Source: Sphingobacteriia bacterium
Lineage (GTDB): Bacteria > Bacteroidota > Bacteroidia > J057 > RFSG01
Reading direction: 5' to 3'
Length of the DNA stretch: 32,348 bases
NCBI GenBank assembly: GCA_009924095.1
Contig: RFSG01000022.1
Coordinates: 1 to 32,348 of the forward strand
This document shows, in pieces, positions 24,249 through 32,348 of the stretch (positions are counted from its first letter, which is position 1; every line of letters starts with the position of its first letter). The translations under genes were made by a program, and so were the position numbers. The notes below the pieces were generated by a model. It was not told the origin of the DNA. It made no database searches and saw only the letters and a program-made list of their open reading frames with translations.

Positions 24249-25968
24249 TTAACCAGCGCTTACAAAACGCAATTTGTTCAGGTGTTGGATTTTCTTCTTG
24301 AACAATTGAATATCGTGCAGGAATATTCCAGGGTAAACAATTAATATTTGTTTCTTTTAGTTCACCTCTACTGGAATATAATATTGTCCATATTCCTTCT
24401 TGATGTATTAAGGTATCCCAATGATCAGATATCGGAAACACAGGATAATCCAGTATCTTAAATAAAGTATCTCCCACATGCAAAGGAGAAGAAGATGCCG
24501 GGCTATCGGGATATATACGATCAATTACACAAGCGCCCTCTTCGGAAAATGTTACTCGAAGTCCAATTTTCAAAAATGGATTTAAAGGTGTTTCTGTTTT
24601 TTTTAGGGTGAATCCAATATTTAACAATAAATCAGAAAATTCCGGAAGTAAATCATAGGTATTATTTACTTTATCCAAATACCATTTATCTATTTCGGGT
24701 ATTCCGAATTTAATTAAATGGGATAAAACTTCTTCTCTTGTATATCCTTTATAATCGGGGGTAGAGGCTTGCTTCCACAAAGCTTTCATTAGATGATCCA
24801 ATCCCACCTTGCCATTACTATTTTTTAATAAATATAAATCCAGCATCCAGGCAACAATAGCGCCTTTATGATAAAAAGAAATTTTCAGATCCGGAAATCC
24901 TTCCAAATGATATCCATTTACCCAGGAAAGCCAACTAGCTTCGGATAAACTCACTGTGTGAATGCCTGTAGAATCCAACATTCTACTTAATATCACATTC
25001 ATCTCCGAAAGTAATTCGGTTAATGTCCAACTTCCTCCTCTGGCAACCATAAGTTCTCCATAATAGGTGGTAATGCCTTCGGTAATATCATGTAAATCGG
25101 AATATTGTTCCCGGGTAAAATCGTACGGCAATAATGTTTTGGGACGAATACGTTTTACATTCCACAAATGAAAAAACTCATGACTGGATATACTTAATAA
25201 ATCATTCCATAAAGGAGGTTCCATCAATTTATCTGCCGGGCCTAAAGTAATTACGGTAGAATTTAAATGCTCAACTCCGTGATATGATTTATTCGCTGTT
25301 ATTAAAAAAAGAAAATGATATTCCGAACAAGGGCAGTTTTCAAATAAACTAATTTGCGCTTGAACAAATCCTTCAAATGATTTTTTTAATTTTTCAACCT
25401 CAAGATTTTGTGCTCCTTCAAACCATAAATGTAATTTAAGGTAATTGATGTCAAATGTTAAATGCGTTAATTGATTGCTCGCTAAAAAAGGAGAGTCCAA
25501 TAATTCATCCAGGGTACTTACAAAACAATTTTTATTTTTTTTAAGTAAAGAAGTTGCAAGGGTAAAATCATCAGGAATTTCAATCTGCAATTCTGCAATA
25601 TGATTCATTTTGTTTTTATCGATTAACAAACAATTTACGGGATTAACATATACCAGATTTTCGTTTGCAAACGAACCTCCTGCATCCGGACGATTGAGAT
25701 AATAATGGTAGGCAACGGTAATTACAGAATTATTTCCCGGAAGAATTGACCATTCATGGGTACCGATTCGGGTAATTTTTGCACCGGGCTGTAATACGGT
25801 TACAGGACCTATATTTCGTTCATAATATTGACGTTCATATCTACCTGGTCTCCAATACGGCAAATTCAGCTTAAGCGGACCAAACTGATGGATAGGGAAA
25901 GTTGCTTCAATGCTTACTAAACGAGCGGATCGTTGGGCTGTGTGTAACGTGTATCGGATAGGTTCCAT
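24238..25968 (-). CDS. M61-family metallopeptidase with PDZ domain
   Basis: M61 enzymes are zinc aminopeptidases related to glycyl aminopeptidase. The 576-residue product has an N-terminal beta domain (IEATFPIHQFGPLKLNLPYWRPGRYE), typical of the family. The zinc motif is HEFFH (263-267), extended as SSHEFFHLWNVKRIRP. Next comes the third-ligand region DITEGITTYYGEL, and then the FYHKGAIVAWMLDLYL block. A C-terminal PDZ domain (~470-560) has RIYPDSPASSSPLHVGDTLFKI. No signal peptide is visible at the chosen ATG, so the enzyme is probably cytosolic unless the true start lies elsewhere; only 35 bp separate it from tolC. All active-site residues expected from motif are present. Confidence 0.92.
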   Translation of the reverse strand: MEPIRYTLHTAQRSARLVSIEATFPIHQFGPLKLNLPYWRPGRYERQYYERNIGPVTVLQPGAKITRIGTHEWSILPGNNSVITVAYHYYLNRPDAGGSFANENLVYVNPVNCLLIDKNKMNHIAELQIEIPDDFTLATSLLKKNKNCFVSTLDELLDSPFLASNQLTHLTFDINYLKLHLWFEGAQNLEVEKLKKSFEGFVQAQISLFENCPCSEYHFLFLITANKSYHGVEHLNSTVITLGPADKLMEPPLWNDLLSISSHEFFHLWNVKRIRPKTLLPYDFTREQYSDLHDITEGITTYYGELMVARGGSWTLTELLSEMNVILSRMLDSTGIHTVSLSEASWLSWVNGYHLEGFPDLKISFYHKGAIVAWMLDLYLLKNSNGKVGLDHLMKALWKQASTPDYKGYTREEVLSHLIKFGIPEIDKWYLDKVNNTYDLLPEFSDLLLNIGFTLKKTETPLNPFLKIGLRVTFSEEGACVIDRIYPDSPASSSPLHVGDTLFKILDYPVFPISDHWDTLIHQEGIWTILYSSRGELKETNINCLPWNIPARYSIVQEENPTPEQIAFCKRWLNGF

Positions 25969-26003
25969 TCAGGCAATTTACCAAAACCCTTTGGTTTATG
26001 GAA

Positions 26004-27314
26004 TTATTCCGTCCGAATTAAGCTTCCATCCAGCAACATCAATCGAGTGCTGGCTTCACTTACTTGATACCGTGCAGCTGCTAATCGTGCTCCTGCTTGC
26101 ACAAAACTATTTTGAACGGTCATAAGATCAAGATTTGAAATTAATCCCACCCTGAATTTTTCCATAGCAATGGATAATGCTTCCTGAGCCATTTCGTAAT
26201 TATTCTCTTCTAAGGTTAATAAGTTCTGACTTTGCTTCATCATTTCCCACCCCACTTTTAGTTCCCCTTCTATCCATTGTTGTTGTTCCTGAAAGGCTAA
26301 CTCAGCAATCGTGATTTCAATTCCTCTTTGAGCAATTCCGCGTTTTAAAACACCCCCTCCATAAATTGTCCAATTAGCAGAAAGCAATGCATTAAAACCC
26401 AGGTTTGTACTAAAGAGTAAAAATCCCACCTGATTTTTCACTCTTGTATATCCATAACTTACATTTAATCCCACAGCAGGAAAATAATTTCCCCGACTCG
26501 CTTGTAATTCTTTTTTACGAATTAAAATTTGATTGGCTAATTGGGTAAGCTTTGTGTTTTTTAATAAGGACATAGATCTCAAAGAATCATAGGTACCCTG
26601 AAACTGAAAGGCTAAACTATCTACAAATAAATTATCTTTAGAAGGATTAATTCCTAAGGTTTGATTAAATTGAACCTTTGCTTGTAACAGCTGTAATGCC
26701 TGCGTTTGATAAATACTTTTTTGACTATTTAAGTCTAATTTAGCTTGCAGGAGTTCCAATTTATTTCCATTCCCTAAAGCTATTTTTTGGGTGATGAATC
26801 GAATTCGTTCTTCTGAAACTTTCATCACTTCGGCATAAGCTTTTAAAGCTTCGTTTTGTTTAACAATATTCTTATAATTTAAAATTACGGCAGCCACCGT
26901 ATTTTGTACTTGTTGTCTATATTCGATTTGAGATTGAATTGCTTGAAGAGATAATTGATCTTTTATGGCGAACATTTTTAACCCATCAAATAATGTCCAA
27001 TTTAAATCAATTGCAGCGGAATTATTTTGAGAAATGGCATTATTCCGATTTACCGTTTGTCCATTGGAAAATTCCTGACGGGTTTGATTACTGGCTACGC
27101 CTAATCCTCCATTCAACGCAACAGTAGGTAACATACCCGCATTTCCGGGATGGTTATTAAGTTCTTTTAATTCTTGTAAAGATTTATATGCTTTAATTTG
27201 ATAATTATTTTGAAGTGCTATTTGAATCGCATCAGATAAAGTAAGTTTTGATTGAGCCAACGAAAGTTGCCCCATTAAAAAAATTAAAATGAAAATCAGG
27301 AAAGATTTATTCAT
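26004..27314 (-). CDS. TolC-family outer-membrane efflux channel
   Basis: I use the ATG at 27314, not the longer frame from 27368, because it starts a good signal peptide (NKSFLIFILIFLMGQLSLAQ). It also overlaps the end of the permease gene by 8 bp, with a GGAAAG ribosome site just upstream. The 436-residue product shows the doubled TolC repeat. Each half starts with a LTLSDAIQIALQNNYQIKAY-type helix, has long coiled coils (ALKAYAEVMKVSEERIRFITQKIALGNGNKLELLQAKLDLNSQ; EALSIAMEKFRVGLISNLDLMTVQ) and short barrel strands. It forms the exit duct of the tripartite pump with the adaptor and permease encoded just upstream. Confidence 0.93.
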   Translation of the reverse strand: MNKSFLIFILIFLMGQLSLAQSKLTLSDAIQIALQNNYQIKAYKSLQELKELNNHPGNAGMLPTVALNGGLGVASNQTRQEFSNGQTVNRNNAISQNNSAAIDLNWTLFDGLKMFAIKDQLSLQAIQSQIEYRQQVQNTVAAVILNYKNIVKQNEALKAYAEVMKVSEERIRFITQKIALGNGNKLELLQAKLDLNSQKSIYQTQALQLLQAKVQFNQTLGINPSKDNLFVDSLAFQFQGTYDSLRSMSLLKNTKLTQLANQILIRKKELQASRGNYFPAVGLNVSYGYTRVKNQVGFLLFSTNLGFNALLSANWTIYGGGVLKRGIAQRGIEITIAELAFQEQQQWIEGELKVGWEMMKQSQNLLTLEENNYEMAQEALSIAMEKFRVGLISNLDLMTVQNSFVQAGARLAAARYQVSEASTRLMLLDGSLIRTE

Positions 27315-30300
27315 GCTTTCCTTCAGATGATTTAGAAGATAAATAAGTATAGATGGCGGGAATAACATAAAGGGTAAGCACCAAAGAAAATAAAAGTCCG
27401 CCGACCACTACAATTCCCATCCCTGTTCGACTTTGTGATCCTGCCCCTAACGCTAATGCTATCGGTAGCGCTCCTAATACCGTGGCTAAGCTCGTCATTA
27501 AAATCGGGCGTAATCTGCTTACCCCTGCTGATAAAGCAGCTTCAGTACTGGCTAATCCTTTTTCTTTTAACTGATTGGCGAATTCAACAATTAAAATACC
27601 ATTTTTAGTGACTAACCCAATCAGCATAATAATTCCGATTTGACTGAATATATTATTGGTTTGATTAAATAGCCAAAGAGAAACAATAGCTCCGGCGAGT
27701 GCGAGGGGAACCGTTAACATAATTATTAATGGATCTATAAAACTTTCGAATTGTGCCGCCAGAATTAAATAAACCAATAGTAACGCCAGTACAAAGGCAA
27801 ATAAAGTATTCGAAGAACTTTCTTTAAAATCTCTTGAAGCGCCGGATAATTCGGTGGAGAAGCTTTCATCTAACGTTTCTTTAGCAATATTTTCCATTGC
27901 TAAAATTCCTTCCCCTAAGGTATGACCCGGTGCCAGTCCCGCAGATACAGTAGCAGATTGATATCTATTATAATGATACAATTGGGGTGGACTACTTTCC
28001 TCTGAAACTTCCACCACATTATCTAATTGGATTAATTGTCCGGCATTATTTCGAATAAATATTCCGGTAAGATCTTGAGGTTCGTCCCGATTTTCTCGAT
28101 CAAGTTGACCAATTACTTGATATTGTTTTCCATTCCGATTAAAATAAGCAAAACGTTGTCCGGATAAGGCTAATTGAAGCGTTTGAGAAATATCCAAAAC
28201 CGAAACTCCCAAAGCCCTTGCACGATCTCGTAAAATATTAACGCCCAGTTCCGGTTTATTAAATTTTAGATTTACATCTACTCCTTGAAATATGGGATTT
28301 TGTTGTGCTTTTTCTAAAAATTTAGGAAGGCTTTGTTTTAGGTTGTTAAAATTAGAAGCTTGAATTACGAATTGAACTGGGAGACCACCAAAACCACCTG
28401 TTGAAATAGTTTGTTGTTGAATAGCAAATACTTTCGCTTCTGGCAATTGAGACAAATATTTCATTAAATACCCTGCTATTTGTTGTTGGCTTCTTTGTCG
28501 TTTATCGGGTGAACTTAATACTACCCTTGCAAACCCAGTATTGACAGCCCCTGAGCCTGCAAAACCAGGAGCCGTTACGGTTAATAACACGGTTTTTTCA
28601 GGAACAGAATCTTGTATAAAATCGGTAATCTTATTTAAAAATGCATCTGTATATTCATAGGAAGCGCCTTCGGGTGCAGTGATAATTAATCTTAACCAAC
28701 TTCGATCTTCAATAGGCGCTAATTCAGTAGGTAGTTTTGGAAATAAAAAAACAATAATTCCAACAGATATGCCTAATAATAAAAATGCGATCCAACGATT
28801 TCTAATGAATTGTTCCAATGAATTTTTATAGGCGGTTTCTAATCCTATAAAAAATGGTTCCGTTGCTATATAAAATTTACTTTTTTGTAAGGGATTTTTC
28901 TTCACCAATCTCGCATTTAACATGGGCGTCAGGGTAAGCGAAACAAAAGCAGAAATTAATACTGCGCCTGCCAATACTACTCCAAACTCCTGAAATAAAC
29001 GCCCAACAAATCCTTCTAAAAATATAACTGGAATAAATACGGCAATTAGGGTAACGGAGGTAGAAATAACAGCAAAAAATATTTCATTGGTACCTTCAAT
29101 AGCTGCTTTTCTGGGAGGAATTCCTTGTTCGATTTTTTTATAAATATTTTCCGTTACTACAATTCCATCATCTACCACCAAACCTGTTGCTAATACTATT
29201 GCTAATAAGGTAAGTACATTAATTGAATAGCCTAATAAATACATTAAAAAAAACACGCCAATTAAGGATACCGGAATATCAATTAAAGGTCTAAAGGCAA
29301 TTAACCAATCTCTAAAAAACAAATAAATAATTAATACCACTAAAAATATAGCAATAATTAAAGTTTCTTGTACTTCATGAATGGCTAGTTGAATAAACTT
29401 TGTATTGTCGAGTGCAATATCTAAATAAAAATCTTTGGGTAAATCTTTTTTAATTACCTCAACCCGTTTATAAAATTCTTCTGCTATATCTAAATAATTA
29501 GCTCCTGGTTGAGGAATTAAGGCCAACCCAATCATGGGAGTTCCTGATTGTTTTAAAATAGTTTCTTCATTATCGGCTGCTAATTCTGCAAACCCTAGTT
29601 GTTGCAGACGAATTACTTGATCGCCTTGGTTGGATATAATCAATTCATTAAAATCTTTTTCGGTGCTCAGGCGACCCAATGTTTTTACCGAAAGTTCGGT
29701 TTGATTGCCAGATATTTTTCCACCCGGCAATTCAACATTTTCTCGATCCAACGCAGCTTTAATATCTAAAGGGGTAATTCCATAGGCTGCCAGTTTATGA
29801 GGATCTAATCGTAAGCGCATGGCATATCTTTTTTGTCCCCAAATTTGAACACTTGAAACGCCTGGAATGGTTTGCAATCTTTCTGCTAAAACATTTTCTG
29901 CAAAATCACTTACTTCTAATTGGGTTTGCGTATTGCTTTGAACCGTTAAGGATAAGATTGCATCGGCATTCGCATCGGCTTTTGAAACCGTAGGCAAACC
30001 ATCAATATCCTGAGGTAATTGTCGAACCGATTGAGATACTTTATCTCTTACATCATTTGCAGCTGCTTCTAAATTGGTACCGAGATTAAATTCAACGGTA
30101 ATTACTGAACTTCCTAAATTGCTGGCGGAGGAAATGGTTTTTACGCCTTCAATTCCATTTAATGATTTTTCAATGGGTTCCGTAATTTCAGATTGAATAA
30201 CCTCTGCATTTGCACCCGTATAATTAGTTCTTACCGTAATTACCGGTGGGTCAATTGAGGGATATTCCCTAACTCCTAAAAAAGAATAGCCAATACATCC

Positions 30301-30375
30301 AAAAAGGATGATGATGAGATTCATCACAATTGCCAATACAGGCCTTTGAATACTTATGGTGGAAAGGCTACTCAT
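27307..30375 (-). CDS. RND multidrug efflux permease (HAE1/AcrB family)
   Basis: This 1022-residue proton-driven inner-membrane pump subunit has the usual twelve-helix, two-loop structure. The first helix follows SIQRPVLAIVMNLIIILFG. The periplasmic porter domain includes YPSIDPPVITVRTNYTGANAEVI. The TM4 proton-relay aspartates lie in GLVVDDGIVVTENIYK, and the TM10 lysine in IGLVTKNGILIVEFANQL. The R-x-x-P-I-L-M-T-S motif (RLRPILMTSLATVLGALP) is present near the end. These marks place it with drug and not heavy-metal RND pumps. It starts 2 bp after the adaptor gene and overlaps the tolC-type gene by 8 bp. The substrates cannot be read from sequence. Confidence 0.96.
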   Translation of the reverse strand: MSSLSTISIQRPVLAIVMNLIIILFGCIGYSFLGVREYPSIDPPVITVRTNYTGANAEVIQSEITEPIEKSLNGIEGVKTISSASNLGSSVITVEFNLGTNLEAAANDVRDKVSQSVRQLPQDIDGLPTVSKADANADAILSLTVQSNTQTQLEVSDFAENVLAERLQTIPGVSSVQIWGQKRYAMRLRLDPHKLAAYGITPLDIKAALDRENVELPGGKISGNQTELSVKTLGRLSTEKDFNELIISNQGDQVIRLQQLGFAELAADNEETILKQSGTPMIGLALIPQPGANYLDIAEEFYKRVEVIKKDLPKDFYLDIALDNTKFIQLAIHEVQETLIIAIFLVVLIIYLFFRDWLIAFRPLIDIPVSLIGVFFLMYLLGYSINVLTLLAIVLATGLVVDDGIVVTENIYKKIEQGIPPRKAAIEGTNEIFFAVISTSVTLIAVFIPVIFLEGFVGRLFQEFGVVLAGAVLISAFVSLTLTPMLNARLVKKNPLQKSKFYIATEPFFIGLETAYKNSLEQFIRNRWIAFLLLGISVGIIVFLFPKLPTELAPIEDRSWLRLIITAPEGASYEYTDAFLNKITDFIQDSVPEKTVLLTVTAPGFAGSGAVNTGFARVVLSSPDKRQRSQQQIAGYLMKYLSQLPEAKVFAIQQQTISTGGFGGLPVQFVIQASNFNNLKQSLPKFLEKAQQNPIFQGVDVNLKFNKPELGVNILRDRARALGVSVLDISQTLQLALSGQRFAYFNRNGKQYQVIGQLDRENRDEPQDLTGIFIRNNAGQLIQLDNVVEVSEESSPPQLYHYNRYQSATVSAGLAPGHTLGEGILAMENIAKETLDESFSTELSGASRDFKESSSNTLFAFVLALLLVYLILAAQFESFIDPLIIMLTVPLALAGAIVSLWLFNQTNNIFSQIGIIMLIGLVTKNGILIVEFANQLKEKGLASTEAALSAGVSRLRPILMTSLATVLGALPIALALGAGSQSRTGMGIVVVGGLLFSLVLTLYVIPAIYTYLSSKSSEGKHE

Positions 30376-30377
30376 TA

Positions 30378-31454
30378 TTATTTAAATCCTTTCAACGTAA
30401 CCTGCACTGGAGTTCCTGGTTTTAAGGACATATAGCCTGCAGTTATAATCGTATCTCCTATTTGTATTCCTTCCAATATTTCAATTTTTTCGTCGGTTCT
30501 TACTCCCGTAATTACTTTACGTTCTGCTGCTACACCATTTTCGGTAATGAAAACTTTTTGCCCTTTTAATATTGGAATAATTGCTTGCGTAGGCACTAAT
30601 AATGCATCTGATTTTTGTAATAATTCTAATATTATTTTTGCAAAAGCACCGGGTAGCAAAGTAATACCCGTTGGAGGAAAACATAAGGCACGTACCCCTA
30701 AAGAACGTGTAGTAGAATTAATCTCATTTTCGGTAGCCATAACTTTAGCCACCAATGTGTCCTTAATTCCTTCAACTGTAAATTTTACTTTAGCACCTGG
30801 CTTCACCATTTGTTGATATTTCTCAGGAACCGAAAAATCAACTTTCAAAGGAATTATTTGTTGTAAGGTTGCAATTGGGGAACCGGCAGAAACATAAGCA
30901 CCATTGCTCATAGACCTAAGTCCTAATTTACCGTCAAATGGCGCTCGAATAGTAAGCTTTGCCAATTGCGCTTGAATTAATTGTTCTTCTGACAAGGCTA
31001 CAGATAATGCAGCTTGAGCACTTTGATATTCCTCTTCACTTATTCCTTGAACTTTTACCAACGATTTAAGACGTTCTTCTTTTTGTTTTAATAGTTGTGT
31101 TTGTGCCTTTGCTTTTTCTAGTTGTGCGGATAATTCCTGATTATTTAATTGGACTAGAATATCTCCCTTTTTTACATTTCCACCATCTGGAATATTTAAT
31201 TGGATAATTCTCCCATTTATTTCAGAAGTAATTAAAACTTCCTCTTGTGCTTTTAAGGAACCTAATAAATATAAATCTTCACTTAATGTTATAGGTTGTA
31301 ATACAATCCCTTCCACCTTTACAGGTGATTTAAGGTTTGATGTTTTTGTATTAGCGCCAGCATTCGCAGATTCAGATTCAGAAAAAATAAATTTTCCTAT
31401 TATAACCAATACTACTATTAAAATAAAAATCAACGGGAAACCTATCTTTTTCAT
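30378..31454 (-). CDS. RND periplasmic adaptor (membrane fusion protein)
   Basis: The 358-residue product has an N-terminal membrane anchor (PLIFILIVVLVIIGKFIF) and no lipobox. The lipoyl-like domain (ITSEINGRIIQLNIPDGGNVKKGDILVQLNNQEL) is split by an alpha-hairpin (AQLEKAKAQTQLLKQKEERLKSLVKVQGISEEEYQSAQAAL). Its other half follows (TIRAPFDGKLGLRSMSNGAYVSAGSPIATL). The beta-barrel comes next (PLKVDFSVPEKYQQMVKPGAKV), then the membrane-proximal domain (LLVPTQAIIPILKGQKVFI). It bridges permease and TolC-type channel. The gene is 2 bp from both marR upstream and the permease downstream, so all are one operon. Confidence 0.94.
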   Translation of the reverse strand: MKKIGFPLIFILIVVLVIIGKFIFSESESANAGANTKTSNLKSPVKVEGIVLQPITLSEDLYLLGSLKAQEEVLITSEINGRIIQLNIPDGGNVKKGDILVQLNNQELSAQLEKAKAQTQLLKQKEERLKSLVKVQGISEEEYQSAQAALSVALSEEQLIQAQLAKLTIRAPFDGKLGLRSMSNGAYVSAGSPIATLQQIIPLKVDFSVPEKYQQMVKPGAKVKFTVEGIKDTLVAKVMATENEINSTTRSLGVRALCFPPTGITLLPGAFAKIILELLQKSDALLVPTQAIIPILKGQKVFITENGVAAERKVITGVRTDEKIEILEGIQIGDTIITAGYMSLKPGTPVQVTLKGFK

Positions 31455-31456
31455 GC

Positions 31457-31954
31457 TTATTCTTGCTTGCTTCCCGCGCGATGTTTCTTATAATTAATAA
31501 TTATTGGCATGGTTGGTTCTTTAGCCAAATTGTTCCAAATAGTTTCTAATACAAAGCCGAAATTTTCTCGTTGTTCTGAAGAAATTCCTTCAAAGGCGAC
31601 GGCATTTAATTTCTGGATAGTGGCATGTATTTCAGGCAAAAGCAACTCAGCTTTGTGCGTTAATTTAATTAAATGTTCTCTTCTATCTTCCGGATTAGAT
31701 ATTCTGGTAATGTACTCCTGCTTTTCTAATTGATCAATTACTCTTACCATAGTGGCCTTATCAATTTGTAAAAAATTAGCAATGTATTGTTGATTGATAG
31801 GCTTCCCAGATTTATCTAGCAGGATGAGGATAGAATAATATCTGTCCAACTCCATATGGTCTAAAGCACGAGATAAGGCACCAAAATATAATTTTCCGAT
31901 TTGGGCAAAATGTCTTCCCAAGGGCAACTGTTTATAAATATCACGGTCATTCAT
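31457..31954 (-). CDS. MarR-family transcriptional regulator
   Basis: The 165-residue protein is a dimeric winged-helix repressor type. Helix 1 is GRHFAQIGKLYFGALSRALDHMELD. The recognition region is PINQQYIANFLQIDKATMVRVIDQLEKQEYI. The wing is TRISNPEDRREHLIKLTHKAE, which contains the family's DRR signature. The C-terminal dimerisation helices come last. MarR proteins usually repress their own operon until a phenolic or drug ligand releases them. Its position as first gene of the efflux operon, 2 bp from the adaptor, fits autoregulation of the pump. A symmetric candidate operator lies 19 bp upstream of its start. Confidence 0.94.
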   Translation of the reverse strand: MNDRDIYKQLPLGRHFAQIGKLYFGALSRALDHMELDRYYSILILLDKSGKPINQQYIANFLQIDKATMVRVIDQLEKQEYITRISNPEDRREHLIKLTHKAELLLPEIHATIQKLNAVAFEGISSEQRENFGFVLETIWNNLAKEPTMPIIINYKKHRAGSKQE

Positions 31955-31972
31955 ATGGTTTGAGTGTATTTA

Positions 31973-31991
31973 GTTGTACCCACAACAGTTG
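31973..31991. promoter_or_regulatory. Candidate MarR operator
   Basis: The 19 bases GTTGTACCCACAACAGTTG contain GTTGT-ACCC-ACAAC, a perfect 5-bp inverted repeat, followed by the overlapping palindrome CAAC-A-GTTG, so GTTG/CAAC half sites alternate three times. It lies in the 93-bp divergent space between marR and the ADA-like gene. A TATTATTG element (31993-32000 on the minus strand) next to it could be the marR -7 box with one mismatch. Confidence 0.4.
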
Positions 31992-32035
31992 GCAATAATA
32001 ACTAATTCTTCAATACAAGAGTTCAGGTAATACAT

Positions 32036-32043
32036 TATATTTG
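32036..32043 (+). promoter_or_regulatory. TAnnTTTG element just before the ADA-like gene
   Basis: TATATTTG matches the -7 consensus exactly but ends only 4 bp before the chosen ATG at 32048. If used, the transcript would be nearly leaderless. No -33 TTG is seen at the expected distance, so chance in AT-rich DNA is a real alternative. Confidence 0.25.
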
Positions 32044-32047
32044 TGTG

Positions 32048-32348
32048 ATGATAAAACCCCCTTTTCTGATTTTTGGGGTATGGATTTGGGTATTTGCAGG
32101 CATATTGAATTTACCTGCACAATCACCTAAAGGCCAAAGTCAACGATTTGAATTACTTCGAAAAAATCCGGATAGTCTAAGATTGTTCTTTCAGGCAATG
32201 CCTAAGGGAGGAGAGCTGCATCATCATTATAGTGGAGCCATTCCCGCAAATTTGTATTTTTCATTTGCCCGCAAGGCAGGGATGGGATTGGACACCTTGT
32301 CCTGGAAATGGTATCCCGCGGATAGTTTAAAATCCCATAAACTAACAC
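32048..32348 (+). CDS. Exported adenosine-deaminase-like amidohydrolase, 3' end outside window
   Basis: The first 100 residues are visible. They start with a signal peptide (IKPPFLIFGVWIWVFAGILNLPAQS, cleavage near 24). A helix follows (SQRFELLRKNPDSLRLFFQ), then MPKGGELHHHYSGAI (51-65), the first conserved block of adenosine deaminases. In it H58 and H60 would be the HxH zinc ligands and the glycine-serine pair follows. The pre-block helix and MPKG are typical of the secreted ADGF/CECR1-like branch and not of cytosolic Add. It would deaminate adenosine or a related nucleoside outside the cytoplasm, but the catalytic Glu and later ligands lie beyond the window. It is divergent from marR across 93 bp. 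Confidence 0.75.
   Translation, partial: MIKPPFLIFGVWIWVFAGILNLPAQSPKGQSQRFELLRKNPDSLRLFFQAMPKGGELHHHYSGAIPANLYFSFARKAGMGLDTLSWKWYPADSLKSHKLT

Noticed and set aside
1-32348. CRISPR array, prophage, integrase or toxin-antitoxin pair
   Set aside because: No regularly spaced short repeats, phage structural genes, recombinase or paired small basic/acidic ORFs were found on either strand.

Overview
The window looks like a chromosomal segment from a member of the Bacteroidota. The case rests on several things: the low-GC, AT-rich coding style; a perfect TAnnTTTG-type -7 box upstream of prfC; families common in that phylum (PepSY-like exported proteins, very long TPR proteins, M61 peptidases, secreted ADA-like amidohydrolases); and tightly overlapping operons. 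A placement near the Saprospiria/Chitinophagia is a guess; nothing here fixes the genus. No rRNA, tRNA, CRISPR array, prophage or transposase gene was seen.

Layout. (1) 1-9986, plus strand: a packed cluster holding the 3' part of a giant TPR protein, a PlsC-type acyltransferase, gatC, a membrane-anchored TPR protein, an orphan LolD/MacB-type ATPase, and a 39-residue membrane peptide that overlaps it by ATGA. (2) 10008-13705, minus strand: prfC, a Tat-exported flavin amine oxidase and a beta-barrel-like envelope protein. (3) 13854-19425, plus strand: a potassium-channel-like protein whose filter is GMGP instead of GYGD, an erythrin-VIT iron transporter, a PepSY-like protein, a small lipoprotein closed by a strong terminator, an RDD protein, a DUF1003 protein, an AI-2E-family transporter and a DUF3052-like protein. 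(4) 19422-20843: ogt (minus), mscL (plus) and a VOC protein (minus), with a bidirectional terminator between the last two. (5) 20844-22338: a decayed interval. It holds the N-terminal stub of a membrane protein joined to the C-terminal third of a copper-type P-ATPase, followed by a twin ~97-bp repeat with REP-like hairpins. (6) 22339-31954, minus strand: marR, an RND tripartite efflux pump (adaptor, permease, TolC-type channel), then an M61 peptidase, a redoxin and a haem-c/PHM-like copper monooxygenase lipoprotein. All of these are spaced so tightly that they could form one seven-gene unit or two adjacent operons. (7) 32048-end, plus strand: the start of a secreted adenosine-deaminase-like enzyme, divergent from marR.

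How the genes fit together. The marR-RND block is a self-contained regulated efflux module. The redoxin and the cytochrome/PHM protein overlap and keep their expected redox ligands (CxxC; CxxCH; the two copper sites), so they probably form one periplasmic redox unit. The erythrin-VIT protein and the channel-like protein are adjacent plus-strand membrane proteins with no shown link. The observations I would look at first are the non-canonical pore protein, the PHM/redoxin pair, the 39-residue peptide coupled to the orphan ATPase, and the deletion scar next to REP-like repeats.
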